The translations under genes were made by a program, and so were the position numbers. From assembly GCA_032164245.1 (NCBI GenBank), contig JAVMKO010000003.1, positions 93,495,890-93,559,889 of the forward strand: 64,000 bases of DNA, in the 5' to 3' direction. Under the pieces are notes generated by a model. It ran no database searches, was not told the origin of the DNA, and saw only the letters and a list, made by a program, of their open reading frames with translations. Origin of the DNA: Sternotherus odoratus (Eukaryota > Chordata > Testudines > Kinosternidae). Numbering within the stretch: position 1 is the first letter of the stretch; every line of letters begins with the position of its first letter. Below, piece by piece: positions 11,794 through 22,320 of this stretch.

Positions 11794-13039
11794 ATAAGAA
11801 CATAAGAACATAAGAACGGCCATACTGGGTCAGACCAAAGGTCCATCTAGCCCAGCATCCTGTCTACCGACAGTGGCCAATGCCAGGTGCCCCGGAGTGA
11901 GTGAACCTAACAGGTATGATCGAGCGATCTCTCTCCTGCCATCCATCACCCCCCTCTGACAGACAGAGGCTAGGGACACCATTCATTACCCATCCGGCTA
12001 ATAGCCATTTATGGACTTAGCCTCCAAGAATTTATCCAGCTCTCTTTTAAACCCTGTTATAGTCCTAGCCTTCACAGCCTCCTCAGGTAAGGAGTTCCAC
12101 AGGTTGACTGTGCGCTGTGTGAAGAAGAACTTCCTTTTATTTGTTTTAAACCTGCTGCATGCCAATTTCATTGAATGGCCCCTAGTTCTTCTATTTTGGG
12201 AACAAGTAAATAACTTTTCCTTATTCACTTCCTCCACTCCACTCATAATTTTATATACCTCTATCATATCCCCCCTTAGTCTCCTCTTTTCCAAGCTAAA
12301 AAGTCCTAGCCTCCTTAATCTCTCTTCATATGGGACCCGTTCCAAACCCCTAATCATTTTAGTTGCCCTTCTCTGAACCTTTTCTAGTGCCAGTATATCC
12401 TTTTTGAGATGAGGAGACCACATTTGTACGCAGTATTCAAGATGTGGGCGCACCATGGATTTGTACAAGGGCAATAAGATATTCTCCGACTTATTCTCTA
12501 TCCCCTTTTTAATGATTCCTAACATCCTGTTTGCTTTTTTGACTGCCACTGCACACTGCGTGGATGCCTTCAGAGAACTATCCACAATGACTCCCAGGTC
12601 TTTTTCCTGATTGGTTGTAGCTAAATTAGCCCCCATCATATTGTATGTATAGTTGGGGTTATTTTTTCCAATGTGCATTACGTACTTTACATTTATCCAC
12701 ATTAAATTTCATTTGCCATTTTGTTGCCCAATCACTTAGTTTAGTGAGATCTTTTTGAAGTTCTTCACAGTCTGCTTTGGTCCTTACTACTTTGAGCAGT
12801 TTAGTATCATCTGCAAACTTTGCCACATCACTGTTTACCCCTTTCTCCAAATCATTTATAAATAAGTTGAATAGGATCGGCCCCAGGACTGACCCTTGGG
12901 GAACACCACTAGTTACCCCTCTCCATTCTGAAAAAGTTCCATTTATCCCTACCCTTTGTTCCCTGTCTTTTAACCAGTTTTCAATCCATGAGAGGATCTT
13001 CCCTCTTATCCCATGGCAGCTTAATTTACGTAAGAGCCT
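11794..13039 (-). mobile_element. CR1 LINE, 5'-truncated
   Basis: Its 3' end is on the left, with the tandem ACATAAGA repeats typical of reptile CR1 3' termini (11794-11815), followed by the GGCCATACTGGGTCAGACC block. It carries the C-terminal half of the CR1 ORF2 protein on the minus strand. TTGTTAC flanks both ends (11787-11793, 13040-13046) as the target duplication. It lies inside the PLE of 10835-13197. Confidence 0.93.
11998..12850 (-). pseudogene. CR1 ORF2 reverse transcriptase, C-terminal part, frameshifted
   Basis: The upstream frame (12850-12659) holds the reverse transcriptase active-site motif FADDTKLL. The downstream frame (12702-11998, 234 codons) holds the thumb and C-terminal region, including LGVIVDSSLK, SMVRPHLEYCVQMWSPHLKKD and LWNSLPEEAVKA, and ends in the stop at 11998. 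The two frames are out of register because of a 4-nt insertion near 12683 within the KCKV/MHIG segment. Full CR1 ORF2 proteins also have an endonuclease domain, which is missing through 5' truncation. This is a decayed retrotransposon gene. The open frame on the opposite strand at 12011-12376 is its shadow. Confidence 0.92.
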
Positions 13040-13046
13040 TTGTTAC

Positions 13047-13197
13047 CTCCTACCTGATTCTTGACTATTTATTTATACTTGCCCTTGGACACTTCCACTG
13101 CTTGCATCTGACGAAGTGGGTATTAGCCCACAAAAGCTTATGCTCCAATACTTTAGTTAGTCTTTAAGGTGCCACAGGACTCTTTGTTACCTCTAAA
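13047..13197 (+). mobile_element. PLE copy 1, 3' tail with hammerhead-like hairpin
   Basis: After the CR1 the PLE resumes and ends with the conserved tail: CATCTGACGAAG, a GUGGG hairpin, AAGCTTATGCTCC, TAGTTAGTCTTTAAGGTG and GACTCTTTGTTACCTCT. The same tail recurs at 16500, 21090 and 52050 and, reversed, at 19322 and 39722. Confidence 0.85.
13109..13146 (+). other. Hammerhead-like core in PLE tail, copy 1
   Basis: CTGACGA (fits CUGANGA), a stem GTGGG/CCCAC, then AAAA where GAAA is expected, then a 3-bp stem AGC/GCT around TTAT, then C at the cleavage position. The first G of GAAA is lost, so this copy should be inactive. Confidence 0.45.
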
Positions 13198-14289
13198 TTG
13201 TTTGTGTTATTTACTTTACAGTAACCAAATGTCTACTAAGTTCTTCATGGTAATAATAAAGTGACTTGATCCCAGGTCTATATAGTTTACATCTGATTTA
13301 AAAGATGGCAACAAGAGGGAGGCATTCAGCTTTGGGCTCTTAATGTGTTGTGCAGAAGCTATGGTGTGGGTGGATTAGAATGGCTATAAAGGAATAGATA
13401 CTATTACATTGAGAAACTACATACTCTACAGCTCTCAGCTACGGCTTGTCAGACTCTAAAGTACCTAGTACATATATTTAGAATTGATTGAGATTTCACA
13501 CACAGATATAGTCTGTCAGTAGCTCTTTACCAAGGGCGATCATGATTGAAGGTGGTTCTGTTCTAATAGTGCTTTAGCTCCCTCTTTTGGAAAAGCATGT
13601 TTCCCAGAAATGCAGAAACATTCTCTTATTCTTATGGCAGGTAGCAATAAGAATTTTATGCTGTAAGCTTTCCTACAAGATTACCTATAACAAGGTAAAT
13701 GCACATATTGGAAATTTCTTTGTGGAGTTTATCTACCTCTGTACTTACTGCACTGGCACATGGGTGCCCTATGAGATATTTTTTCTTGTTAGTTTTACAG
13801 CTAAATATAAATTCTCAATCAAGAAATGTTAGTCAGAGGCACTCATTTGCCTCCTTGGCCAACACAGTCATTCAGGTCCCATGGTTTTCAAAAGTGCCTA
13901 ATGGAGAAAGCATCAAAGTTTAGAACATGGGTTGGGCACCTAACTTTAGAACAGGGATTGGGCACTTTAGAAAACTCCACCCTCTTCTCTTAAGCCACAT
14001 TTTTCTGTTCAAAGTAGTTAAAAAAAACAAGACTATATCAAAGTGCAGTGTTACCCAAAGCGTAGGTGCATTCCTCCTGGGAGTAAAAAAAATAAACACT
14101 TTGGGAAAAATGAGGGTGGGTGGGAGAGGAGGCACAGGGAAGCCTCCTAATTGTTCTCCAGGGTCTTAGTTTTAATTTGTTTTTTAAAGTTAGTTTCTAG
14201 TTATTATGGTTGCGGTGTAAATGACATCCAAGTACAACTGATGCAGCAAAGAGCCTGAAACAATAGCATTCAATGGGTGCTAACTGAAA
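13198..14289. other. No gene recognised
   Basis: AT-rich DNA with overlapping short frames on both strands around 13900-14170. I see no domain and no repeat boundary. Confidence 0.4.
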
Positions 14290-14825
14290 TACCAGTGTAG
14301 GCCTGGCTTGAGATGAGTAATTGAACATGGATGAGGTCTTATTTCTTGGGAGACAGGATTAGGGAAGTAAATGGATCTCCAGACTGGAAACAGAAGGTCT
14401 GTACTATTTAAGATAAGGGGGAATCCACAGGGAGCCATTTACAATGGACAATCTAACAATGGATAAAATAACCCTGGAACCTACACTGAGGTGTAGAGTA
14501 AACCATGCATGCACAGTGTGTGGACAGAGCATTTTGTATAGGGATTGGTTCCTACAAACACATCAAACGGACCCCAAAACGTGTGATGCAATATATACTA
14601 AATGCCACTTAATATGTAAATGGATGTAAAAGAAGAGCTTTGCAGAGCATTCTTTGGATGTGTGGTATACCCTGTACCCACCCCCAATGCTTGAGCCTGA
14701 TCAACTCAAGTGTAGCTGGATTGCATGCCAATAAAGAAACCTCAGTGATGAGACCTGAGTCAAGCTGAATTCCTGGGAACCAAGTGGATAGGTTCTCAGA
14801 GGCTTCTGAAAGGTCTCAGAAGTCA
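14290..14825 (+). repeat. LTR-like repeat, arm 1 of an inverted pair
   Basis: Matches, in reverse complement, the segment 17120-17640 over about 500 bp. Shared blocks include GTAGGCCTGGCTTGA, GTCTGTACTATTTAAGATAA, GCACAGTGTGTGGACAGAGC and GGTCTCAGAAG. An AATAAA signal at 14730-14735 is followed by a stretch that could be R-U5, hence the LTR reading. No TG...CA ends or target duplication could be fixed, so the class is inferred. Confidence 0.6.
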
Positions 14826-15986
14826 CTTAAGCATACTTCCGGATATTTTCCTTTTGTAAATTGCAAATTATGGGCAGAAGACTCATTTAAGTTTCTGACA
14901 TTTCTAAACCTCAGTTTTTAGGATTCCATTTAAGCTTTCAATAAGTTCTTTACAGATGAGATAACGTTTTTGGCCTGGGCTCCGACAACCGCTATATCCT
15001 AGCAACGTTTTGTTGTACTGTCATTTTCACTCCTTTCTTTTTCTTCTGTATCTCAGCTAGCTGAGGCTTTAATAAGCTAATTCTTACACTTATTCTTTTT
15101 CTGACAGGCAGCATCTCTTTTTCAACTTACTAGGTGTTTTCCCTTTTAAAAAGTATTGATTGTTTGAGCTGATCAGTGTCCGGGGCATTGCTCTTAATTA
15201 TTTTTCTACACAACTGTACCTCGATTACATTCCCACTAGTATATTGGGAAGCAGTCAAGCTATACAGAAATTCCTATTTCATCTTTAATGATTTTGACTA
15301 AATCATCCATAGTCCAATAAATCAAATCAGATCGTCACTCTATCTGCAGCAGCCAGCGCAACTGATTATTTACCGACACAGTCATCAGGAACGGCCTTAT
15401 CTTTTTCAGAATGGTTATAAAGGCTTCTGGGAGGGGGGGGGGAGGGGGAGGAAGCATATGGTGGTGGGAGTTACCACCACCTGACCTCTCTTTTGCATAA
15501 AGTGTTTTATGACTAAGGGTTTCACTGGGTGTGACAGCATTCCATTGCCATGATGGGGTTTCCTCCTCAAGCTAAGCATTCTCTTCTTTAACACTTCAAC
15601 ATCCTCATTAACACTCGCCCCCCTTTAACATTTACACAACCCCCAACTACTTAATTCTCTCTGATCTCGGCAGTGTTTATTTGTACAAAAGCAGCTTTTA
15701 ACTCCTCACTTTCTTTCTTAAAATTCCATTCTGATCCAGGGGGGCTGGATCAATTTTTATAGTGGCTGTGCTGATGATGGAAACCATGTCTTTGGTATTT
15801 GTTATTACTACTTCAAGCCAGGAGGTGTGGCAGCACCACTGTTCTTATCTTCTAAAGTGACACATTTCTCAGACAAATTCTTGTCAGTTCTAAGCTCTTC
15901 TTTTTTTTTTTTAAATAGTTTTTGCACTTATTTTTTAACATAGTACATTTTGCATGCAAAGCTGTACTTTAATGGTGTGGCTGATG
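14826..15986. other. Spacer between inverted LTR-like arms; no gene recognised
   Basis: Pyrimidine-rich DNA with a G-run at 15429-15451. No retroviral coding motif is apparent. Part of the spacer is occupied by the PLE starting near 15987. Confidence 0.4.
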
Positions 15987-16320
15987 CTCATTTACCTGCA
16001 TATCGACCAATGTGATATACACCATCATGTGCCAGCAATGCCCCTCTGCTATGTACATCGGCCAAACCAGACAATCCCTACGTAAAAGGATAAATGGACA
16101 CAAATCTGACATCAAGAATCATAACATTCAAAGACCAGTAGGAGAACACTTCAATCTTCTTGGACATTCCATTAAAGATTTGATGGTGTCAATTTTGAAA
16201 CAGAAAAACTTCCAAAACAGACTCCAATGAGAAACTGAGGAACTGGAATTAATTTTCAAATTGGACACAATTAACCAAGGGCTAAATAGGACTTGCGAAT
16301 GGTTCTCTCATTACACTAAT
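15987..16320 (+). pseudogene. PLE GIY-YIG endonuclease fragment
   Basis: The translated segment starts FTCISTNVIYTIMCQQCP and carries both halves of the nuclease motif (VIYTI ... MYIGQT), the LRKRINGH arginine and the GEHFNLLGH glutamate. The active-site signature is therefore better kept here than in the copies at 10870 and 40129. A TGA at 16228-16230 interrupts the frame just before ETEELELIFKLDTI, which aligns with the copy 1 C-terminus. The reverse transcriptase is wholly absent. It is a dead fragment of the enzyme that nicks target DNA for PLE insertion. Confidence 0.8.
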
Positions 16321-16521
16321 TGATTGCATTTCCCTTGTTAATTTACCTTCACTAGTTATCTCATGCAGACACAGAGATCCATTTCAAAAGGTATTTTTTT
16401 CTCCTGCTGATAATGGCCCATCCAAATTTAACAGCCTCTTAGAATTGGTATGCTAATGTGCAACTTTTTTTTTTTGCTTTCTGTTTATAAATGCATCTTA
16501 CTTCTGTTCCATTCTATGCAT

Positions 16522-16558
16522 CCGATGAAGTGGGCTATAGCCCACGAAAGCTTATGCT
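16522..16558 (+). other. Hammerhead-like core in PLE tail, copy 2
   Basis: CCGATGA (one change from CUGAUGA), one extra A, stem GTGGGC/GCCCAC with TATA loop, GAAA, then AGC/GCT closing on TTAT. This resembles the hammerhead order CUGANGA, stem II, GAAA, stem III. The base after the last stem is G, which would not be cleaved, and stem I is not evident. I treat it as a decayed or divergent hammerhead. Confidence 0.45.
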
Positions 16559-16612
16559 GAAATAAACTGCTTAGTCTCTAAGATGCTACAAAGTCTTCCT
16601 TTTCCATTAAGT

Positions 16613-17119
16613 TTGTTTCCTCTTCTACAACTTTCATTTGCTTTTTATGATTTTTTACATGCATCCTTCAAGTTACCAAATTCTGTTTGTAAAGGTTAAA
16701 CAACCAGAAATAATCCTGGTGAAACTGCTGCCTTGATTTGGGGTTTCTTTGCCTTAGAGGGAGAAGGGAAGAACAACTAGACATTATTTCTTCTCATGGC
16801 TGCCAATGGGTCATAGTTTTTTTAAAAATCAGTTGCAATCAACAGCCCTTTGCTGTGTCCTGCCAATACTTTTTTCTCTCTCTAATAAGGCTCTCCGGAG
16901 TCCTTTTACACCTGGTCCCAGTCTTCCTCTAATATTTCTCTTGTAAGTCTTAAAGGGCCACCCTTGGATTTAACTTACTTCTCTAGCATTGTACTAACTT
17001 CTTCATATTTAAACTCTTAAACCTTCCAATGCCATTTCCCATAATGCTAATTTGTGGCTCTCACACTAAAGAGTGTACACATTACCTGCTCTGCACAAGC
17101 GGATCCAAGACATGGCATT
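16613..17119. other. No gene recognised
   Basis: Part of the spacer between the two LTR-like arms. A short frame at 16738-16932 has no domain. Confidence 0.4.
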
Positions 17120-17640
17120 AGTACGTTGGGACAGCTTCTGAGACCTTATCCACTCAGTAGCCCCTGAGAACTTATCCACTTGGTTCCCAGGAACTCAGGT
17201 CTCATCACTGAGGTTTCCTTATTGGCATGCAATCAAGCTAATTTGAGTTGATCAGTTTCAAGCATTGGGGGTGGGTACGGGTATACCACACATCCAAAGA
17301 CTACGCTGCAAAGCTCTTCCTTTACATACACGTCTTGGGGTTGGCTTGGTCTCTTTGTAGGAACCAATCCCTATACAGAATGCTCTGTCCACACACTGTG
17401 CATGCAAGACTTATTTTTTACCTCAGCGTATGTTCCAGGCTTATTTTATTCATTGTTAGCTTTTCCATCGTAAATGGTTCCCTGGGTGTTCCCCCTTATC
17501 TTAAATAGTACAGACCTTCTGTTTCCAGCCTGGTGATCCATTCACTTCTCTAATCCTGTCTCCCAAAAATGAGGCCTCGCCCATGTCCAATTACTCATGT
17601 CAAGCCAGGCCTACAGCCAGTGGATGATTGTTGAAATATC
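17120..17640 (-). repeat. LTR-like repeat, arm 2 of an inverted pair
   Basis: Reverse-complement partner of 14290-14825. At the place of the arm-1 AATAAA signal it reads, on the minus strand, AATAAG, a decayed version. Opposite orientation excludes the two arms being the LTRs of a single provirus. Confidence 0.6.
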
Positions 17641-19309
17641 AACAATGATGTTTTGTTGTACCACTGCTCAGCAAAGTAAGCAAGTAAAGGAAAGGAAGTA
17701 TGTGAGTAACCACTCCTTTTTGGTATGTCTTTAGCAATACATGGCAAGGCATGACTGGAGCACGGAGCTGGAGAGGGCATGGCTAGCGTAATTCTCCTGA
17801 AAGGGACCTCAGTTTTTCAAAGTTGAGGAAAATACTGTCTTAGTGTTAAAGTAATTCCAGCATAAAGGGCCTGCAGAGGACCCTTAAATAGTGTGTGGTA
17901 GGTTTTTGCTCCCCCTCTAGACTACAGTGAATTATACTGGAAGCCACCGACAAAGGGAAAAAATGAAGGATGCTAAGGATTACAGCATTCTGACAGGCAC
18001 TCCAAGAATTTGACCTTGCTGATGACTCACTGGATATAATAGCCCTTGGTAGAATTAGAAGCAGATTAGTAAAGACAAGGCCAACTGTCATGAAAATAAT
18101 ATAGCACCCTCTTAGGGGGGGAAAAAATTGAAGGGTAGTAAGAGGTGCAAACAAAGGAGAGAAATATTGATTTTTTCACTGTGTTTTACTACTGTTTCTT
18201 TTATACCTAAGCATTTTGAAATCCTGGTAGTGTTGGTGTTAGGTTTAGAGGGTGAGGCTTCTCAAAAAGCAGGGTTACGAAGTGAATACAAGGGCTGCAG
18301 ATGCAGAAAGTAATGTTGCACATTTCCATTGGCCCTGAAAAAGCATGATTTAGAGATCTTGGGCTGAACTGAATAGTGATATAAACAGTCAAAAGAATGG
18401 GCAAGGTTTACAGCAATCCTGATCTCTCTCTGTATGTATAGAGAGAGAGGCAATGAAAGTTACCTGTACTAAGTGGGTGTAATTTGCACATGCAATAACC
18501 AGAAGTTAAAGCTGGAGGAGGCTAACTTTTATTTATACATTCTTATTCTTTAAGGTAGTCTTTCTTCTTCCTCCCACCTTCCTCTGAGTGTCTAGATTAG
18601 GAAAATAAACCCAGGTTAGGGCAGTGTTATGTGATATGTGCCACTCCCTGACCCTCACTTAGAGCAAATCCACTCTGCAGAGCTGAGCCAGAGTATCTTC
18701 GCTAGGCATTGGAGATTCCATGGCTTGGACCTCCCATAAGTACTGGTGGATGACTCTGTGACCCTACCACTTTCCTTTCTTCCCAGCGGATGGTGAAGAG
18801 CTGGAGGATATACTTGGAAGTGGCTTCACAGGTGTCCTCCATCCCTTCTCATGGCCCACTCCAATCTCCTTTCTATGATGCTACAGGGGAAACCTGTTCT
18901 GCATGTTCTGCAAGGATGCACCCCTCCAGCCCCCACCTTCCCACTGAGTGTCATCTTCCATTTTGCCGCCTTCTCTCATACAGATTAACTCTACTGGTTG
19001 TACTGGAAGAGGACACTCAGAGGATGCGTCAGACATCCTTGCCCTCAATTGCTAACATGTATGATGGTACAAACTGGATCACCTTTAAATTTGGCTCATG
19101 TCTTACTACTGCTTATAATAGTAATTAATGATACTCTGCATTTATGTGGCGTTTTCAGTTCAAGGATGTTAAAACTCCTCAAGCACTAAGTTGACAAGGA
19201 GTATATGAAAGATGGTAGGAGATGGAGACAATCAAATATACACAGTCTCTATATACAAATATATAAACTTGACAGCTTTCTAGATTATTATACAATTAAA
19301 GCGAATGAC
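17641..19309. other. No gene recognised
   Basis: Mixed AT-rich DNA. A small palindrome lies at 18422-18450 (CTCTCTCTG ... AGAGAGAGG). The frame at 18790-19128 has no domain or splice context. Possibly old repeats that I cannot name. Confidence 0.35.
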
Positions 19310-19321
19310 ATCTATCTCCAT

Positions 19322-19415
19322 CAGAGGGGTAGCCGTGTTAGTCTGGATCTGCAAAAGCGACAAAGGGTCTTGTAACACCTTATAGACTAACAGATAAGGT
19401 GTTACAAGACTCTTT
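19322..19415 (-). mobile_element. Short PLE insertion with inverted 5' stub
   Basis: A 94-bp insertion flanked by a perfect 12-bp target duplication, ATCTATCTCCAT (19310-19321 and 19416-19427). It is the minus-strand PLE 3' terminus (CAGAGGGGTAGCCGTGTTAG on the left), and its other end is an inverted copy of its own tail: 19362-19383 pairs with 19394-19415 over 22 nt with one mismatch, leaving a 10-nt loop. No coding sequence. Confidence 0.88.
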
Positions 19416-19427
19416 ATCTATCTCCAT

Positions 19428-20819
19428 GTGCCCTGCATCTTAGCCGTTGCTAAGAAAGGTTTTAAACAGTTGTAGGAAGAGGGAAAAGTGGCCTTGTAGA
19501 CCAATTTGGAGAGCGTAATTCTGACACTGGAGATATGGCTTTAAATCCTCATGTGGAAATTAATTGGCATTCATAATTGCCATTTGTCCCCATCAAAAGC
19601 TCCACCCCTCGAGTGCAATTCAGTGGAGCGGGTGATCTTGGTTCAAGAAGGACGCAGGACCTGCAGTAACACTGGCTGCTGTAGTTCAAGTTTAGGTGCA
19701 CTGAGGGATCCGTCCAAGAAAATTTGTTCAGTGTCTACTCAGACTGTTGCTATGCACCCTTTGTTCATTTTCGTGGTCACTAAAGTCACTCATTTTTTGT
19801 ATGTAAAGAAGTCTAAATCTAAAACAAAAGCCATTTTTAAGTGACAGGATCTCGAAAGAGCATTTGAAATCATGGTTTGTTGACTTTCCTGTAATACCAC
19901 CACCAAAGCTTTTTTAAAAATTTCAAACAAAAGTGATTGAGAATGGGCTGAAGACATAAACACAGAATTTCAGCCTGGAAGAAAGTTTTACAGAAATGGA
20001 AGGAAAATATGCTGATAAAGTTTGGTCATCAATGTAATTAAACCTTACACCATTGTCTCTCCCCCGCACCTCAGGTAAACACTGTCATCAAAGTAATGCA
20101 ATAGGGTAGGAATCCTAGAGAACTCAGAGACATCAGCTTCACCATCTGGTTTATTTTCAATATGATCTTAGGTAGTATGGTGAGAGTTTTCAAAACAAAA
20201 TGTGGGATCCTAGGCATTTAAATAAAGGGTTTAATCTTTCCTATGCTGACTTGGAAAGGGTGAAAAGATTATAAGGCGAGGCCCCAAGTAATATTAGATA
20301 ACCTGTGGCGAGAATAAATGAATAAATATATACACCAGCTCAACAGAGGAACTACAGCACGCACCAAGCACCGACAAGCAAATTGCTCTGCAGTTACAAA
20401 TGTCATGCTGGCAGTTCTGTTATGCTAGTGTGCCCTACACAGGAAGGATTTATTTTGGTCATGACACACCAGCTGTGTATGCTGGTTATATGGCCAGCTT
20501 AGCCCCCGGGGCTGGTGGTGGTATTCATCTAGGAGAGGGAGCTTGCTGTGCTGCTGTTTCATGTTATTTATGGTGAAAGAGACCTCTCCCACTGGGAACC
20601 ACTGAACAGAAGCTTTGAATCAGCACACTCCCTGACTGTGCCCTTTCTACTTGAGCCTACTGACTTTTGCTTGCATGTGCAATCTTCATAATGACATTTC
20701 TTGACAATCCTTTGCTTACTCGGGCAATCATAACATTTGCTTCATACATGTAATTTATAGTGTGTGTGTACACACATCTCACATGTATACAAACATGGTG
20801 GGGTATAAAGATTTTATAC
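19428..20819. other. No gene recognised
   Basis: AT-rich DNA with a (GT)n/(AC)n patch around 20760-20780. No domain in the short frames. Confidence 0.4.
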
Positions 20820-21010
20820 TACAGGAACTCCTCACTTAACATTTAAGTTATGTTCTGAAAAATGTGACTTTAAGCGAAATGACGTTAAATGAAGCAAGTT
20901 TTCCCATAAGAATTAATGTAAATGGAGGGGTTAGGATCCAGGGAATTTTTTTTCCACCAGACAAAAGACTAATATTTACACACACACACAGTATAAGTTT
21001 TAAACAAATA

Positions 21011-21176
21011 AAACAGCCACTTAGAATTGGTATGCTAATGTTCAACTTTTTTTTTGCGCTTTCTGTGTGTATAAATGCATCTTACTTCTGTTCCATTCTA
21101 TGCATCCGATGAAGTGGGCTGTAGCCCATGAAAGCTTATGCTGAAATAAACTGGTTAGTCTCTAAGGCTTCCTCGT
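21011..21176 (+). mobile_element. PLE 3' tail fragment inside the Tigger-like element
   Basis: From CTTAGAATTGGTATGCTAAT it follows the tail of the copy at 15987, including CATCCGATGAAG, the GTGGGC/GCCCAT hairpin, GAAAGCTTATGCTGAAATAAA and TGGTTAGTCTCTAAG. Non-coding. The joining sequences on either side agree with an intact Tigger-like element if this piece is removed. Confidence 0.8.
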
Positions 21177-21278
21177 CTTAATTTAATACTGGTACACAGT
21201 GATGATGATTGTGAAGCTTGGTTGAGGTGGAGGAGTCAGAGGGTGGGATATTTCCCAGGGAACGCCTTACTGCTAAAT

Positions 21279-21490
21279 CAGGGGTTCAGGACCTCTAAGG
21301 GGGTCATGAGGTTATTACATGGGGGGGGGGGGGTCGCAAGCTGTCAGTCTCCACCCCAAAGCCCGCTTTGCATCCAGAATTTAGAATGGTTTTAAATATA
21401 TTAAGTGTTTTTAATTTAATGAGGGGGGTGTCACACTCAGAGGCCTGCTATTTGAAAGGGGTCGCCAATACAAAAGTTTGAGAACCACTG
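21279..21490. mobile_element. hAT-type MITE
   Basis: Ends CAGGGGTTCAGGACC and GTTTGAGAACCACTG are hAT-like inverted repeats. The flanks TGCTAAAT (21271-21278) and CGCTTAAT (21491-21498) match at 6 of 8 positions, as expected for an aged 8-bp hAT duplication. It contains a G-run at 21321-21333. Confidence 0.8.
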
Positions 21491-22044
21491 CGCTTAATGA
21501 ACTAGCAATTTGATGAGCCCTCAAGGGTTAACACTCTTCTCCTTTAAGTATCAAGAGTGAAGTCAAAAGTACATTGTTAACTAGATCTGCAAGCCTCCCT
21601 TCCTGTGTTCCCTCTGCTCTATGGAAGATGGGGTAAGCGGGGTGCAGGAGCATGGGGGAAGGGAGACACCCTGACATTACCCCCCCCCTTCTTCCCTTTC
21701 CCCAGCCCAGGAAGCAGGAGTCTCAGGGAGCAGCTTCAAGGTGGAGGGCAGGAGCAGCACGTTGCAGTGGGCAAAGGGACATGAACTGCTGGCAACTGGA
21801 TAGTCTACTAGGCAGCTGACTACCTTAGAAGGGAGCACTTCACAACTTTAAATAGCGTGTTCCCTAACTGATTAGCAACGTAACAACGAAACAACGTTAA
21901 CCGGGATGACTTTAAACGAGGAGTTACTGTACATATCGGCATAAGTCTGAAATCATCATGTTACTCATGAGCGGTGAAGCTATGAGTTAGCAATGAGGTT
22001 ATTCCATAGAATGCCAATGAATTCTTTCCACCACATCACACCAT

Positions 22045-22320
22045 TCTAAATAATAATATCACCTAGCTCTTTTATAGTACTTTTCATTAGCAGATCTCAA
22101 CACACTTTGAGGAGGTCAGTATCTTATCCCCATTTTACAGATGGGGAAACTGAGGCACAGTTCAGGGAAGTGACTTTTCCTGGTCACCCAGCAGCAGAGA
22201 TGTATATATTCCATCTGTACCGCTGATAATTTATTGGCAACCTGGAGACGGTGACAGGAATCAAACCTGGGATGTTTGAAACTTAATGCATGAGCCCCTA
22301 CTGCATGAGCTAGAAGACGT
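22045..22320 (-). repeat. MIR/CORE-type SINE, antisense
   Basis: Contains CCCCATTTTACAGATGGGGA and AACTGAGGCACAG, the complement of the MIR core. Further right, AATCAAACCTGGGATG and GCATGAGC resemble the complement of a tRNA-derived B box and head. Degraded but recognisable. Confidence 0.7.

Larger units (their letters stand above)
10835..13197 (+). mobile_element. Penelope-like element, copy 1, split by a CR1
   Basis: A 5'-truncated PLE. The coding remnant runs to 11757, the element continues to 11793, is interrupted by a CR1 (11794-13039), and resumes with its 3' tail ending near 13197. The word TTGTTAC occurs at 11787-11793 and again at 13040-13046, showing that the CR1 landed in an existing PLE. 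The left end of the PLE is approximate. The catalytic reverse transcriptase core is missing; what remains is the region after it plus the endonuclease. Confidence 0.8.
15987..16612 (+). mobile_element. Penelope-like element, copy 2 (5'-truncated)
   Basis: Contains the GIY-YIG coding segment, a short 3' untranslated part and the conserved tail with hairpin (16522-16558), ending near GTCTTCCTTTT. The 5' end lies close to the word GTGGCTGATG (15976-15985), which also occurs at the 5' end of the minus-strand copy ending at 40427. No target duplication was found. Confidence 0.85.
20822..21929. mobile_element. Tigger/mariner-like non-autonomous DNA transposon, host to two later insertions
   Basis: Terminal inverted repeats CAGGAACTCCTCACTTAA and, at the right, TTTAAACGAGGAGTTACTG, with TA on both sides (20820-20821, 21930-21931) as the mariner-type target duplication. 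The body is non-coding. A PLE fragment (21011-21176) and a hAT MITE (21279-21490) sit inside it. Superfamily is inferred from the TA duplication and Tigger-like end sequence. Confidence 0.75.

Noticed and set aside
12011..12376. A 121-codon plus-strand frame
   Set aside because: It is the antisense shadow of the CR1 ORF2 remnant.
16228..16230. The same in-frame TGA in two PLE copies (here and in the minus-strand copy near 40126), which could suggest stop-codon recoding
   Set aside because: The codon is probably an old CGA. CpG to TpG decay in both copies, or a shared dead ancestor, explains it; copy 1 has AGG there. Two copies are too few to argue for readthrough.
14290..17640. A complete provirus between two LTRs
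   Set aside because: The two LTR-like arms point in opposite directions and the spacer has no gag, pol or env motif.
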